64,000 bases of DNA. Source: Panaeolus papilionaceus. Taxonomy: Eukaryota > Basidiomycota > Agaricomycetes > Agaricales. Where the stretch lies: assembly GCA_015501605.1 (NCBI GenBank), contig JADNRZ010000009.1:310001-374000 (forward strand). Reading direction: 5' to 3'. A program made the position numbers and the translations under genes. This document shows positions 10,661 through 22,550 of this stretch, one piece after another (position 1 is the first letter of the stretch; every line of letters begins with the position of its first letter). A model generated the notes under the pieces. It saw only the letters and a program-made list of their open reading frames with translations. It was not told the origin of the DNA and did not search any database.

Positions 10661-11453
10661 TCACAGATTCCCAAAGTTTCTCCAGTATTCATCGACCTTC
10701 ACCTCCATCGATCCCTCCATATACAACCCCCTACTCGCTGCCAACTTCCAATTCTCTCTCGTCACCGCCACGCCCATCCGCACAAAACTCCCCATCACGC
10801 CCTCTGTGATATAATCGTTCAGATCGACATTCCACACCTGCCCCAATGCCAAATAAAAATCACATCGAAGACAGTGGGTCACTCCCTCATTCATATCAAC
10901 AATGGTGCATATCCCGTCCGTCACCGCTTCTGTGTCGAGTATGATAAACGTAGCGTTGATGTAACCTGGCGTTTCGGGCTCTTTGATGTTCTCCACGAAC
11001 CACGCGGTCACTTGTTCGATTGTATCCCCAACGAAGGGGGGATGTGAATGGCTTTACGGGTGTGGATAGCCCGTGGTGGATAGTTGAAATATCTTTGGAG
11101 GTCATGAGTACGAACTGCTCTTCGAGCAGAATCGGCGGGGACGAAGAGATGCGGCTATCACGCAAGTTTTCGCTTGTGCGCTCCATTAGTTTTTCCAATG
11201 TCTGCAAAAGGAGCAAGCAGTAAGCAATTAAAGCTCGAGTATCAAGACCGTGTTGAAGTGAAGTGAAGTTAACATACCGACGGTGGTATATCTGCAACGC
11301 AGAATAGGGCACAGTGGGATGTACGGCTATCCATGTGACTTCGCATTGATGACTTGCCAAAGGGAAGAAGGAAACAGGTAAGAAACGAGCGTCGGACGCA
11401 AGTTGAAACATTGAAGAGTGAGTCAAACGTCGGTCGGGCTTCGAGTCACGCAT
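10661..11453 (-). CDS. Unknown protein with a one-base frameshift; paralogue of the fragment at 16236-16470
   Basis: Two coding blocks on the minus strand belong together. The first, from ATG 11453, reads MRDSKPDRRLTHSSMFQLAS, then meets an intron with GTATGT (about 11278) and CAG (about 11206) ends, then continues TLEKLMERTSENLRD. The second block runs from about 11035 to the stop at 10661 and includes VTAWFVENIKEPETPGYIN and MNEGVTHCLRCDFYLALGQ. They are offset by one base at a run of six G (plus strand, 11036-11041). Dropping one base would join them, so this is either a sequencing or assembly slip or a true frameshift. No family is recognised; it looks like a globular cytosolic domain. 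The C-terminal block has a diverged relative on the plus strand at 16.2-16.5 kb, so it has been copied in this region. It lies beside the candidate Helitron end. Confidence 0.5.
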
Positions 11454-12142
11454 ATTCAACGTTTTTCCTTTGTCAATCCCTGATGGTGGCCCACTTATGT
11501 AGGTTCGAGTGGCAAGGGTGATCAAGCATTCAAGTTCAAGTTGACAATGAGCCAACAGCGATTTTAAATCGAACTGGAATCAACTCGACTTTACATTCAC
11601 TCGACATCCTCATGAGGCCCCTCTTCTCCCTCAATGAGTCTCTCTCTGCTTTAACGCATTCAATCCAAATCCAATTCAATTTCCAACCCAAACTCCAACT
11701 AAACAAAGTAAAAAGAGATATAAAAAAAGAGGTAAAAACACAGGGTAACTGATATTGAGCGTGTAAAAGCGAGAAAAAAGGGAAGAGGTATCAACGGAAC
11801 GCGTGCATGTAATGTTAATGATGTATGGCGATGGTGGTGGGATGGGGATGGGGGTGATGATAAGGGGAACATGCAGAGATGAACGATGGTGAGAGGTGTA
11901 AAAGGGACCACGTGCGCTGTGAAAAAGGCAGGACAACACGAAAAGGAAGAGGAGAAGAGAGGGATAAAGGATAGTGAGGGTAGTAGGGGCACTACCGCAC
12001 CCCCGCCCTCACCTCCATAAAAGTAACATCCTAAAAAAACTTAAACTAACCAGGGTAACACATAAATAACTAACTATCCTAACTAATCAAAAAAACTAAA
12101 AGCCAAACGCATAACAAAGAGAACAAATCCACTCCTCCCACA
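11454..12142. other. Intergenic stretch, A-rich
   Basis: This contains the promoter side of the unknown gene ending at 11453 and the 3' side of the membrane-protein gene at 12143. The frames present are low-complexity (Ser/Leu/Phe/Pro) shadows of an A- and G-rich sequence. I see nothing else in it. Confidence 0.5.
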
Positions 12143-13699
12143 TCACCAATCTAACCTCCTCTTCTGCACCCTATGTCCAACCGGCACCTCCCTCCTCACC
12201 GCCGTCGGCACAGGTTCCTCTCTCCTATCAACAGTAAAAGTAGGAGTAACATGCAGCACCGTACTCGGCCCTCCTGCCCCTGCCGCAGCTCCTCCCTTCC
12301 CAGCAACAGACGTACTACTCGCCACCGCACTCGCCGCCGTCGCCTTCCCATCCGACCCGCCCAAAATCGTCGGGGCCTGATTATCAGGACTATTCCTCGT
12401 CGCCCACACACCAAACCCAACGCCTCCCGCAATCAACACAATAAGAATGATCCCGACAATCCACACGGATCGAGAGTGTTTGTTTCCCTGCGTTTGCATC
12501 TTTTTCAACCATGAACTACAAAAAAACCGCATTCATTCAGCATCAATCCACTTATTTTTAGACTGAAAACTCGAATCTCACCTCTCCTTCAACGCATTAG
12601 GCTTCCTATTCTCCTCCTTCGCAACAATACTAAACCTCCTCCAGAAATCATCGCCCTTCTCGCCCCTACTCGGGAGTAACGTCTCCTCCCTATCACCCCT
12701 CATAATCACCTTGGCCGGCCTCGGCGTCGCAACGCCATCCTCAAACTTGATACTCTGAGGGGCCGGAATAGCAGGCTTAATAAACACAGGCGTAATCGGC
12801 GTAACAGGCGGCAGGAGCGGGTGCGGGGTAGCAGCAGACGGAGCGGGGGATCCAGGAGGGGGCATAGCAAAGTGGGGACGCATAGGGGAGGCAGCGGGGG
12901 AGTCGAATGGGTTCTGAGGGCCGCGCGTAGCGATAGGTTCAGGTCGGGCGAGGTTCAGCGCAGCAATGGGTGCAGGATACCCCGGGCGCGGGGCAGCTAT
13001 AGGCTGGGGCCCCGGGGGCGGTCGTTGTAAAATCGACGGTGGCATCCCATTCTGCGCCTGGTTCATCTGCGGAGGCATAGGTACAGGCGGGTTCATAGGA
13101 ACAGGGATTTGAGCTCCTGATGATGCACCGCGGGGAGGGGAGTTGAAAGGGTTGTTGGGGTTTTGGGATGAAGTTGATGGGCGTGGTTGTTGTTCCTGGC
13201 TTGGTCGTGGTGCTGAGGAGGAGGAAGGGGCGATGGCAGCTGCCAGAGCAGCATGCTTGGATGTTGGGGTTGAGGGGACGGCAGAGGGGGATAATGTAGA
13301 GGGGGGCGTGGGCTTGGCAGCCCGGGACGAGAAAGGGTTGGCATCGTCGTCGTCCGAGTCGTCCTCATCAGAGTCGTCGCCGAGGTTCATGAGCATTGCA
13401 CCGATGCCCGAGTTGCGGTTGCCTCCGCCGTTGTTGGAGGGTGCGGAGAGCTTTGATGCGTCTCCTTCGATGTAGTTGTCATAACTGAAATTTGTAAGTG
13501 AGTATGAGGGGTAAAATGGCTGGTTGATAAGGAAAACAAGGCCAAAGGAACAGACGTACACATTGTAAGCAGAAGTTCTCTTGTTTGGGTTATCGGGAGG
13601 AGGCGGGCGAACTCTTCGTTGAGGTGAAGAAGATGAAGACTCATAGTATGAATCAGGTTCGTCAGTTGCAAAGGGTGGTTTGCCAGCGAGAGGTGCCAT
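12143..13699 (-). CDS. Disordered single-pass membrane protein (basidiomycete hypothetical)
   Basis: There are three exons. The ATG at 13699 opens MAPLAGKPPFATDEPDSYYE; introns lie at about 13485-13561 and 12514-12580, both with clean GT-AG ends that keep the frame. The first 300-odd residues are disordered, rich in Pro, Ser and Ala, with an acidic cluster (DDSDEDDSDDDD) and three NPF tripeptides (NPFSS, NPFNS, NPFDS), the motif read by EH-domain endocytic proteins. Near residue 330 a conserved-looking block DDFWRRFSIVAKEENRKP precedes a single transmembrane helix (WIVGIILIVLIAGGVGFGVW). A Ser/Ala/Gly-rich tail with basic REEPVPTAVRREVPVG follows. There is no signal peptide, so a type II or tail-anchored-like topology with a large cytosolic N-terminus is likely. 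The NPF motifs suggest a trafficking link, which is inference. The function of the family is unknown to me. Confidence 0.8.
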
Positions 13700-16235
13700 G
13701 TTGAGAATGCGTCAATTTATTGATTTCTTTGGAAATTGGAATGCGTTGCTTGAAATCCAAGACGAGTTATGATGTAGCAGTCAAGTTAAGAGTGAATGAC
13801 AGTTTAGACGTTGCAAATAGGTAGGTAGGTAGGATGAACGGTCGGTAGGGTGAGGATGGTCAGGGAAATAACAAATTAATACAACGAGTGTGTGGTAAAT
13901 GAGTGTAATGAGCTCAACAAGAATCAGAGCTCGAGTGTCTGTGGAGGTGCAAAGCTAATAGCTCAGCTTTAGATTTGAGAGAGAGATAGAGAGACGAGAA
14001 AGAGAGAAACAAGCACAGAGAGAAAGAAGGAAGAAGGAAAGGGTCCAACGGAAGAACCAACATCCACAAACGGACAGGGACCCCAGGAACCCTTTCACGT
14101 GCACACGCACCCCTTTCTCATCATCCCGACGCTTTTTCCATCAGCAATCCACCTTCTCAACACGAGGCTCGCATCTCTGCTCAGTGCTCTATTCGCTCAA
14201 TTCAATTGAAATCATAGCGCACCATCTGATCAAAGGTTGAACACGGGGTCCTGCCCATTTCCATAAGAAGACCCGTCGTCAGCCGTTGCTCCCTCATCGC
14301 TACAAATGCGAGACAACGCCTCAACAACCGTTCCCCCCACCGCTTATCCAACATAAACAGAATATGCTCCGTCGGACATCCTAGCGACACCATCCTTAAG
14401 CTTGACGCCGCATAAGATGAAAACAAATTGAACGCTATAAACGAAACAAGGCGCCGTCCCACTCTCCTGTTCCCCCCTTAGCTTGTCATTCCCTGGCACC
14501 CCGAGTCGCACCGAGCGCGTCCCCGTCCATCCATAATCATCACAAAACTCCGGAAATTTATCATTCAGTACAAGTACAAGAGATCCTGTCAAACCGGAGT
14601 TTTATCAACAACCAGTCAAGTTACCGCGAACAACAAAAGAGCGACGTACAGAATGGAGTGCATTTATCATTTCTTTCCCTTATCATTTTATTTTTGTTCA
14701 CACAATCAACGAAGGAAAGCGAACAACGTCCCCACTCCGAGGCGGGATCAAATCAACGCTCAATTCACTTACTATACTTATCGCTTTTGTATCTTGACGC
14801 GCTTGAGAGCGCTGGGCGTCCCTTCCCTTGCATTTACCTGTATTCAATTGCCCGCCACTCCCCGCACCTAATCTATTCCCATCATCATCGAGACCCCAAA
14901 CCCGTACCATACCCATTAATTGACATCCCGCTCCAACATCAATCCTATCACTACAAACCACTTATATAAAAATAGCAGGTATGTATGTACTAGTCCCAAC
15001 ATTAGCCTCTCGAGTGGAGCGCTTATGACTTGCGTGTATGCCTCGTTGCAGTCGTTGTCAATGCTAGGCGTTGCCTCTGAGAACGCCTTGCGTCTTGAGA
15101 AGCAGTTGACTCCAATGGACTCCAATTGGTAACCAGTAACCATGTCAATATTGGCGACTACTAAATTGAATGATAGAAGCTGGATAGAAGCGTTGGAGTC
15201 GCGCGTGCGAATGCTTGGGAAGACTTCAGCTCAAGGAGAGGTGCATTTTATATTATGAGAAGCTGTATTACATTTGTGAAAGGCTCGAGCAAAGAAAAAA
15301 AGAAAGATAGCCGACCGGGTATGCTATTTATCAGCGCATCGTGGGTCTGCGTTTGTGTTCAATTGGCCGTTTTCGCAACGCGTTGATTAAGACATCATTA
15401 AAAGTTACAGCTCCTCGAGTACTCTTTAAATATTGTATTAACCACACCGCACCACGCCACATCTTGTTTCTTCTTTATTTCACTGGCATTTGCACGAAAC
15501 GTAGGCTCTACAATGAGACCCATCAAACCTCGAGCCTGAGAGTGTGCCATTGCCAATTGGCAAGATGCACAATTGTTGTTCGAGCACGAAATCAGCATCG
15601 CAATAATACATCATACATCAGGTTGGGGCGCAGTCTTGGATTCGAGTCAGATGAGGCGACGATCAGCGGCTATCCAAGTATGACCGCGACTAACCTAAAA
15701 CACGAACACCCCGCTCGAGAGGTGAGGCGTCTATGAAATGTCTACAACAGCTCTTGGTCTGCTATGTGCGGACGACGTGCTTCTCTTGACGAGCTGCCTT
15801 CGTTTCCCCTCCCCTTATGCCTTAGTGCTACCCTAGATGCTCAAGCTCGAATGCTCTGTCATCGATCGATATCTCGCGTTGACCTTGGTCCTTGGGTCAA
15901 CTTGGTTAATCAGGCCGAGGCTGGCACTAGTGTTGAATGACTTGTAAGGAAATTGCATTTCCCGTCTGGGAACCCAGCGCTGAGAGAAGAGGTGCCATCG
16001 TCCCTCTTTGAGCTTAGGTTGGTGTTTTCGAGGGTGTTTTAAGTTGGGCGGGATGGAGGCCATGGAGCAACCTTGAAGCCATTGGGTGACCGCCTCGCTG
16101 CCAGGGTTCGCAATCAGCAAAGAAAATTCATTCAAAAACGTATGACTTCCATGGATGCAAGCTTGACCTGCACTTGTTCAGAATCACTGTTATACTTCAC
16201 ATTACAAGCTATACTCGCTAAGCCCACTTTTAGCT
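13700..16235. other. Long gene-free stretch
   Basis: This 2.5 kb holds a GA-rich microsatellite-like patch (about 13975-14040), which is probably 5' leader of the gene starting at 13699. Short frames occur on both strands (14202-14592 minus, 14653-14969 plus, 15341-15736 plus, 15833-16135 minus). None shows a domain, coherent introns or a relative elsewhere in the window. I report no gene here; a small, divergent one cannot be excluded. Confidence 0.45.
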
Positions 16236-16470
16236 TAAGCGTCATCGTTGATATGAACGAGGGCGTGCCGCACCGCCCTCGATGCGATTTTCATTTGGCG
16301 CTGGGGTGGTGTGGAATGCCGAGGTGAATGATTATATCACGGAGGGCGTGATGGGGAGTTTTGTGCGGACGGGTGTGGCGATGACGAAGGATAATGTGAA
16401 GTTGGCGATGGGTAAGGGGTTGTACATGGAGGGATCGATGGAGTTCAAGGTTGATGAGTATACGTACTGC
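16236..16470 (+). pseudogene. Truncated, frameshifted copy of the 10661-11453 protein
   Basis: The plus-strand frame reads VDMNEGVPHRPRCDFHLALG and then, one base out of frame, AEVNDYITEGVMGSFVRTGV and GLYMEGSMEFKVDEY. These match the C-terminal half of the unknown protein encoded at 10661-11011 on the opposite strand at most positions. The frame breaks after LALG, near 16305-16310, and no partner for the N-terminal half is present upstream. It is a relic of a duplication or transposition with a missing 5' part. Confidence 0.7.
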
Positions 16471-16939
16471 AAAAATCTTTTGGAAATTGTGATCGTGATT
16501 CGAGTTGTTAGTAAGGCTTTTGGCACATCCGTGTGTAGATGTACTGTTCTTCTTATAAAAGAAATTGCATTATGACGTGCATCCCACGAATATGCAGGGA
16601 TATCGATGTTCGATAGGGTTCGAATTCGCTGGTCTCACAATATGTTCTCAGTTCCATTTGATTCGAATGAATAATACGCGCAATCGAGCAAAAACAGCAA
16701 GAAACAAATGGTATATCGACTCGGTGAGATAAGACGAGATCAAAGATGGTACCTTAAGAAACACTAGTAAAAAGGATCTCAATCGAAGTAAAAGTGAATG
16801 TTTGGCAAACAAATGGAACCAACCTAGTTCTTTCAAGTCTTGCTTTTATCTTTTTGCATTTTGAAACAATTTCATAGCATATCCAGTTTTTCTTCTGCCG
16901 TTTGCTTAGTCCCTCGCTTTGTGGTAGACTACTCGCCAC

Positions 16940-19442
16940 TCACCTGGGCCGGTAGCCGTACCGTGGAGAGGCACTCGCCATGTTACAATTATAGGAAGTG
17001 TCCCAGACACACGCTGACGCGCCTTCATGTCCGTTGCATCCCCTGTGCCACATTTGATGGTTCCATTCCGCCGGAGTCGCATCTCCTCCCTGTCGACCAG
17101 GACGAGACGCACCCTGACCCTCTGGATCAAAAACCAATGCCGCATACCTACCCTCAAGGTGCGCATCGACGAAAAACCTGTCCCAATCCATTTTGGTAGA
17201 ATCAGGGAAAGACTGCCATAACCCCTGGCCCATCGGGTGACTTGCTGACTTGTCCAACATGGCCAGAAAACAGGGTCTTTGGAGGGCGTCCATATGGCTC
17301 TGGTGGGATGCGATAAAAGTGTGGTGGATATGGTGCATGAAGTGATCCATAACTCGTTTGCATGGATCTTCGATCTCTGCATCGAGATTGCCGGTGTACC
17401 AGATGTCCAACCAGTCATGGAAGACTCTGAATACGTCGTCGATGAGGCGGAAGCTCTTGCGTTTGGAGCAGTGATCCATGGTTTTGACGAGACGCTGAGT
17501 TTGCATTTGGAGTAATAGTTGCAAGTGGTCACGATCGGCGCTGGCGCTTGAATTGAAGAATTTGCCACGTTGGAGTTCTTTAAGCGACACTAAAAATCCG
17601 AATGCGAGAAGCTCGTCGGATTCAGTATCGAATAATCCGTGCGAGTCAGCTAAAACAAGGGAGTCATGAGCGCTGAGAACGAGTAAAGGACCAATATAAA
17701 TGACATACAAAACCGGGATCTAGCCATGATCCTTCTGAACATGGGTGATCTCGAGGTGACCAACAGTGGATCGGACGGCGACGGAGGACTCTCATCGCCA
17801 TAGGACATTGCCCTCAGCGATAGCTCCAGCTCATAAAGATTAATTTCATCATGCTCCCAATATTCATGAAACTTTGCCCAATAGATCAAACCAAGCGACA
17901 TAAGATGCTTCCGTTCGTCTTCCTTCAACGCCGGTGCTGATGCCAATCGCACTGACGACCCCGTCGCAACTGGAACCACTATCTCCGAGATAGGCCTCGA
18001 ATCGCTCAACTTTCCACGAAGCGTGCCGAGAGTACACTGCATCTCCTCACTGTCGAGTGTCTGAAAACAATGGAAAAGGCTGCAGAAGGATTCGATATCA
18101 GTGAAATGGCGGAATATCCATCCGAATGCGGAACCGATGTGTCGCCGCCCACCCTGGTCCTGGAATTGGTTGTGAGCTTGGGCGAATTGCGACCAGGTGG
18201 TTGCGGTTAGGAGAGGGGCCGTTACAGGGAACCATACGGCCCAGTTTCCGCTTTGGGTCGTGAATATATTGTGATAATTCTTCCACACTGACAAGACGAG
18301 CTGTACGAAGAGCCATGACTGCGGAGACTGATAAGCGCTGAGAGATGGAGGGGGTGCAGAGGGGAGTGTGTCGTATAACACGGGGTTCCGTATGACTGAA
18401 ACACAGGGTGCTATCATTGTGAATAGAACAAATGTGATAATCACCCCGACGAGAGAGGAAATGATGATTGTGACGGTGTTGTTCAATGATTGCAGAAAGT
18501 CGATGAGGCCGGCGAAGAAAATGATCAAAGAAGCTTGGAGAACCAGTGGTAAAGCGGAGATGATTTGGGGCACCTTCCAATGCATGAGGCTTTCGTAGCG
18601 GGTGTGGCGGAGGGAGATGCGCTCTTTATTCGTCTGGGATGGCCCTGGTTGTTTGTATGACCTAATCCACTGCAAAGAGATGATGCCTACGAGAGCTGTC
18701 CCCAGACTGAGCACGAGGCTGAAGAAGATGAGGGCGTTGATTCGAAGCGATTGGATGGGGTTGTTTTCGCTAGCGCTTTGCTGAAAGGGTGCGACTATGG
18801 TACCAATTGTGCTTGTGCTTGTGCTGCTGTTGGCCAAATGTGCCGAGAGATGAGCAAGAAGCAGGACTGATGCGACGCCTGGGTCGGGTTGTAATAATTG
18901 TTGGGTTTCGACGGCAAAGGCAGTGACGACAGCGGAAAACAAACCGGCCTAGGGAGCACAAAGCACCAAATAAATATTAGCTACGAATCCCATAGAACTT
19001 CAGATAACTCACAAAGATGAGGATGTTCTGTATTTCCTCCACCCATGCATTGCACATTTTGTCGTCGTAGTCCTGCACCCACTTCGCAGCGTTAGACATC
19101 GGATCGCCTTCGACTTCTGGGAAGGGGAACCTGAACGAATCTTCGGCCTTCAAGAACGGATTGATGGGCAACCAGTCTGGATAATCGGTGCCGTCGAATT
19201 TGCATTTACCCCGAGGAGCTGATTGCTTTCCTGGACCATTTGCATTGGGCCCATAGTACGCGTTTGGACCAGACTCCGACGACGAGCTTGAGCTCGAGTT
19301 GTTGGATGACTTGGATTTCTGAGTTGATTCTGAATCTGACAGATCATCCGGTTCATCCAACCACACACTCGATGACCTCTGCACATCACGTCAGCAGTTC
19401 TCCGAGATGACTTCCATAGTCTGCGCTTACCTTTGAAGACAT
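16940..19442 (-). CDS. DUF6535 multi-pass membrane protein, copy A
   Basis: This is a member of the DUF6535 family expanded in mushroom-forming fungi; the biochemical role is unknown. A tiny first exon (MSSK, ATG at 19442) is followed by an acidic Ser-rich region and then the family signature CKFDGTDYPDWLPINPF and DDKMCNAWVEEIQNILIF. After an intron the membrane part begins AGLFSAVVTAFAVETQQL, with transmembrane segments at ALIFFSLVLSLGTALVGI, IISALPLVLQASLIIFFAGL and IIISSLVGVIITFVLFT. The block AYQSPQSWLFVQLVL follows. A cytosolic C-terminal half of some 400 helical residues continues through a last intron near 17710-17650 to the stop at 16940. Intron positions match copies B (30453-33204) and C (42143-44720). 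No catalytic motif is seen. Confidence 0.9.
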
Positions 19443-20202
19443 AGAGACAATAATGTTGGGTCACAATTCTGGGGGCTTTTAACAGACTTGGAGGTCTGAA
19501 GTAAGTATGCTCATATCGATTTCTCTCCTCACCTCAGGCAGGCGCCTCATGGCATGACTGCCTCCGACATGTGACTGTTCTATGTATTTTCGATAAGTAT
19601 GTTTGACGTGCAGTGAAACCAGATTCCAACTCGAATGGCAGTGTTGGTGGTTCAGTAGACGTGTGAAAACATGACCGACCAGTTGTTTATTTAAATTACC
19701 TGCCCTGTATATCAATTGAATCAACAGTGAACGTTTGAACGGAGTGAGCCGTCACCTTGTGGAAGAGCGAGACAATTTGACGCTACCATATCAAACAGAA
19801 AGTGTAGTAGATTCTGGTATGACGGCTTTAATTTGTCCCTCAAAACATTCAGACCCCAAACTAACGAGATATTTCGAGCTATCGACGACTTGAGCCACCA
19901 CGACGCCGAACCCCAATGTGTAGAAGTCACTCAACCCCTATCGGACCCCCCTGAGACTGACCTCTCCATACCCAGTGGAGCAGCTTCGATGCACTCTGCA
20001 TCGGCAATTCTTTCATCAACGAAAAACATACGTTTATCCAACACCCAACTACAGCAAGGAAGGGGAGGACATTGAATTGGGATCTGCCTCTAGACCTGAA
20101 TCACCGCCAGATGCATCCATCGAGGTCGAAGACATTCGAAGCCAAAATTATCTTATTTTTGATACACTAGCAACCCTTGTACAGCCTATTCTTGAAAGCC
20201 AA
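19443..20202. other. Intergenic stretch with a weak plus-strand frame
   Basis: Overlapping plus-strand frames (19833-20075 and 19975-20211) give an acidic, Ser/Pro-containing sequence ending IFDTLATLVQPILESQSM. This could be the end of a small or truncated gene. No start, intron or domain supports it firmly, and its end overlaps the F-box gene's stop codon region by a few bases. The 19443-19830 part shows nothing. Confidence 0.25.
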
Positions 20203-22005
20203 TCAATGTAAATTCAATACATGTTCGTAGAATGAAAATCCGGGGCAAATCTCTCCACAATTTGGGAACGGTCCCGGAAAGTCGGTAAAGCTACCATTCG
20301 AGTCCAGCAACCATAGTCGAGGCGACCAACCACAGAACCTTTCTACGCTTTTAAAGGTGTTCACCACGTTGCTTTTCTGTCCTGGAAGGAAGTTCGAACG
20401 AGCACTCTCGAAAACCATGTCGGGGAGCGTCCATGACGCAAACAGATCCCTCAGATGCTTTGAGTGTCGAATCTCGGTATATTCCTGTGTTTTTTATGCG
20501 TGAGTAGTGCACTAATGGTTCATTCGAGCTAGGGATTACTTACTGTGTCATCGAGGAGCGTGGTTAGGCCATGAAAGGACAAATACTGAAGCGAAGGGAA
20601 CGAAGAAGCAAGAAATGACATTAGATTGACCTCGAGGTACTTGGAATAGATGGTGAGGTCTTGCAGCATTGACAAGGAAAGAAGTGGAACACCATCGAGC
20701 CCAAAGTGCGCCATGACTTGCAAGGCAAATTCGGCCCTCGGATAGATGTTGACAGGGAGGATAGCCAGCGACTGGAGTTGCATTTCATGGCGTCGGAGAA
20801 AGAGGTGGATGATGCTTGTGTGGTTACGCAACGGGGAATCGAATAATATGGAAAGGTGACGCAGAGCAGGCAGCGTATGACCGATACATCCGTCAAGGAC
20901 AGTTTGACCGCTGGGAGGCGGTCTATAATCTGAAAAGTGGTAAGAGTTGAACGCAGTACTGGTGGAATAAAGCCGCAAGCGAAGGTCAACGAGCTTAGCG
21001 GCGTGGAGACGCATGAAGTCCGCAATAGCCTCTTGTTCGCATAGTCTGTTCCGCAAAAACCAACCTGAGAGAGAGAACACTTGGAGGTGGGGAATATGTT
21101 CGATCCCATCCAATATCTCCTCCAATCCGACATATGGAGGATAGGTAAGTATGAGCTCGACAAGAGACTGTCGATGATTGTTCACCAAAGGGTGGAATAG
21201 TCGGGTGACGTGGCATAGCTTTTTGCGGGGCTGCTGATGTTGAATTTTCACTGTAAGTTTTTGAGGTTCGGAAACACGATGTTGTTTTGCCAAAATGGAA
21301 GGAGAATATCTAAATTCGTTGGAAGGGATAGAGAGGTTATATTGGTCAGTCGAATATTTGCGAGGGCATAGAAGAGTTTCATCTTGTATTTCAAGTATGG
21401 GAAGCGTTCGTCCGGAATGAATCGGGTGTCGGTCATGGCATTATTGAAATGCAGAAAGATTGGCTGAACATTGCTCAATTCTTGAACACGACGATAAAGT
21501 TGATCATAGTACTTTGCCACTTCGTCAGGATGATCTGGCTGGGTAAACCATGAAAAAAGCTGCTGAAGTATAGGACGTGGGGGACTCCCGGGTTTTGGTA
21601 CGTCGTCTTTAAAAATCAATTCCTTGACTCGGTGTAATACGCAAGGAGCCCCGGCATGGAAATGGCTATAATGTTGAGCTTTTGTCAAGACACTTGCATA
21701 CTTGGGGAAAACGGAAGGACGTACATATAACTGGTGTCATTGAAGCAGCTCACGCGTCTCATATCGTTAGATGCAGCAATGGCCCTTTGAAAGCGGGCAT
21801 CCAAAACTACGTCCATAAGTTGTCGGTTCACTCCCATAAGAGATTCCAAATCACATCTATATAGATATTTCAGGATGTGCAGCCACAACTCTGTGGGCAG
21901 ATAAAGAGATGGCTTTGAAGCGTCAAGCTCAGGCTCCTCCAATATTTGTTGAATGATAAATCGAGGTTCTGAGTTGACTACATCCACAATGCACATAGTT
22001 TTCAT
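20203..22005 (-). CDS. F-box protein with leucine-rich-like repeats, one probable frameshift
   Basis: This is probably a substrate adaptor of an SCF ubiquitin ligase. The ATG at 22005 leads to an F-box (LPTELWLHILKYLYRCDLES, about residues 36-75), which binds Skp1. After an intron near 21700 the rest is a Leu-rich solenoid-like sequence, with repeated L-x-x-L-x-L steps (LVELILTYPPYVGLEEILDG, SLQYLSFHGLTTLLDD). A second intron lies near 20495-20545, and the stop is at 20203. The frame breaks once. The segment ending VFPNLKN (to about 21262) and the one continuing KLTVKIQHQQPRKKLC are offset by one base at a run of five T (plus strand 21258-21262). No intron of normal size explains the break. 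It is either a sequence error or an inactivating indel. Confidence 0.7.
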
Positions 22006-22550
22006 CTCCGTAGCTGTGTACTGTAACCTATTGTCGCATCAGATATTCGTAACTCATGCACAAGCAAAAAAAGAGGTAACCACATACAGGCTATGTATGT
22101 CTTATATTCTTCTACCTGGTATATTGCTTAAGGAAATGGATGTGGGGCAAGAAACAAAGTTGGTTCGCACTATTTGCGACTCGACACAATGGTGTATTGA
22201 TGCCATCAAATAACGCATTGACTCCTGGGTCTGTCCCTTCGCACCTTTACTCGATGGGCACCTTGTACTCCTTAGTTATCAAACGAAAAGTGAACCACGA
22301 CTCCTTGCTCAAAAAGAGTTATATCGACCACGTAGGCGACCTTTTTACATATCTTTATTCTGTAGCCAATAAGTCAGCCTGAGTTCGAGACTTGATTGTG
22401 GCAATGTGGGGTAAATACAGGGGCTATAGGGACATCAAGATTCAATATTCAATGCCATCAACGTTGTCATCCCGAACAGTAATAAAAACTTAACCATAAC
22501 CCCCATCATCTCTACTCCAGGCCGTCAAGCCAGCGTCTCTACGTTTTGAA
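22006..22550. other. Divergent promoter stretch
   Basis: About 545 bp separate the F-box start (minus) and the basic hypothetical gene (plus). The frames inside are short and featureless. I recognise no specific operator. Confidence 0.4.

Noticed and set aside
14202..16135. Several 80-130 residue frames on both strands
   Set aside because: They overlap each other, lack domains and intron logic, and none has a relative in the window.
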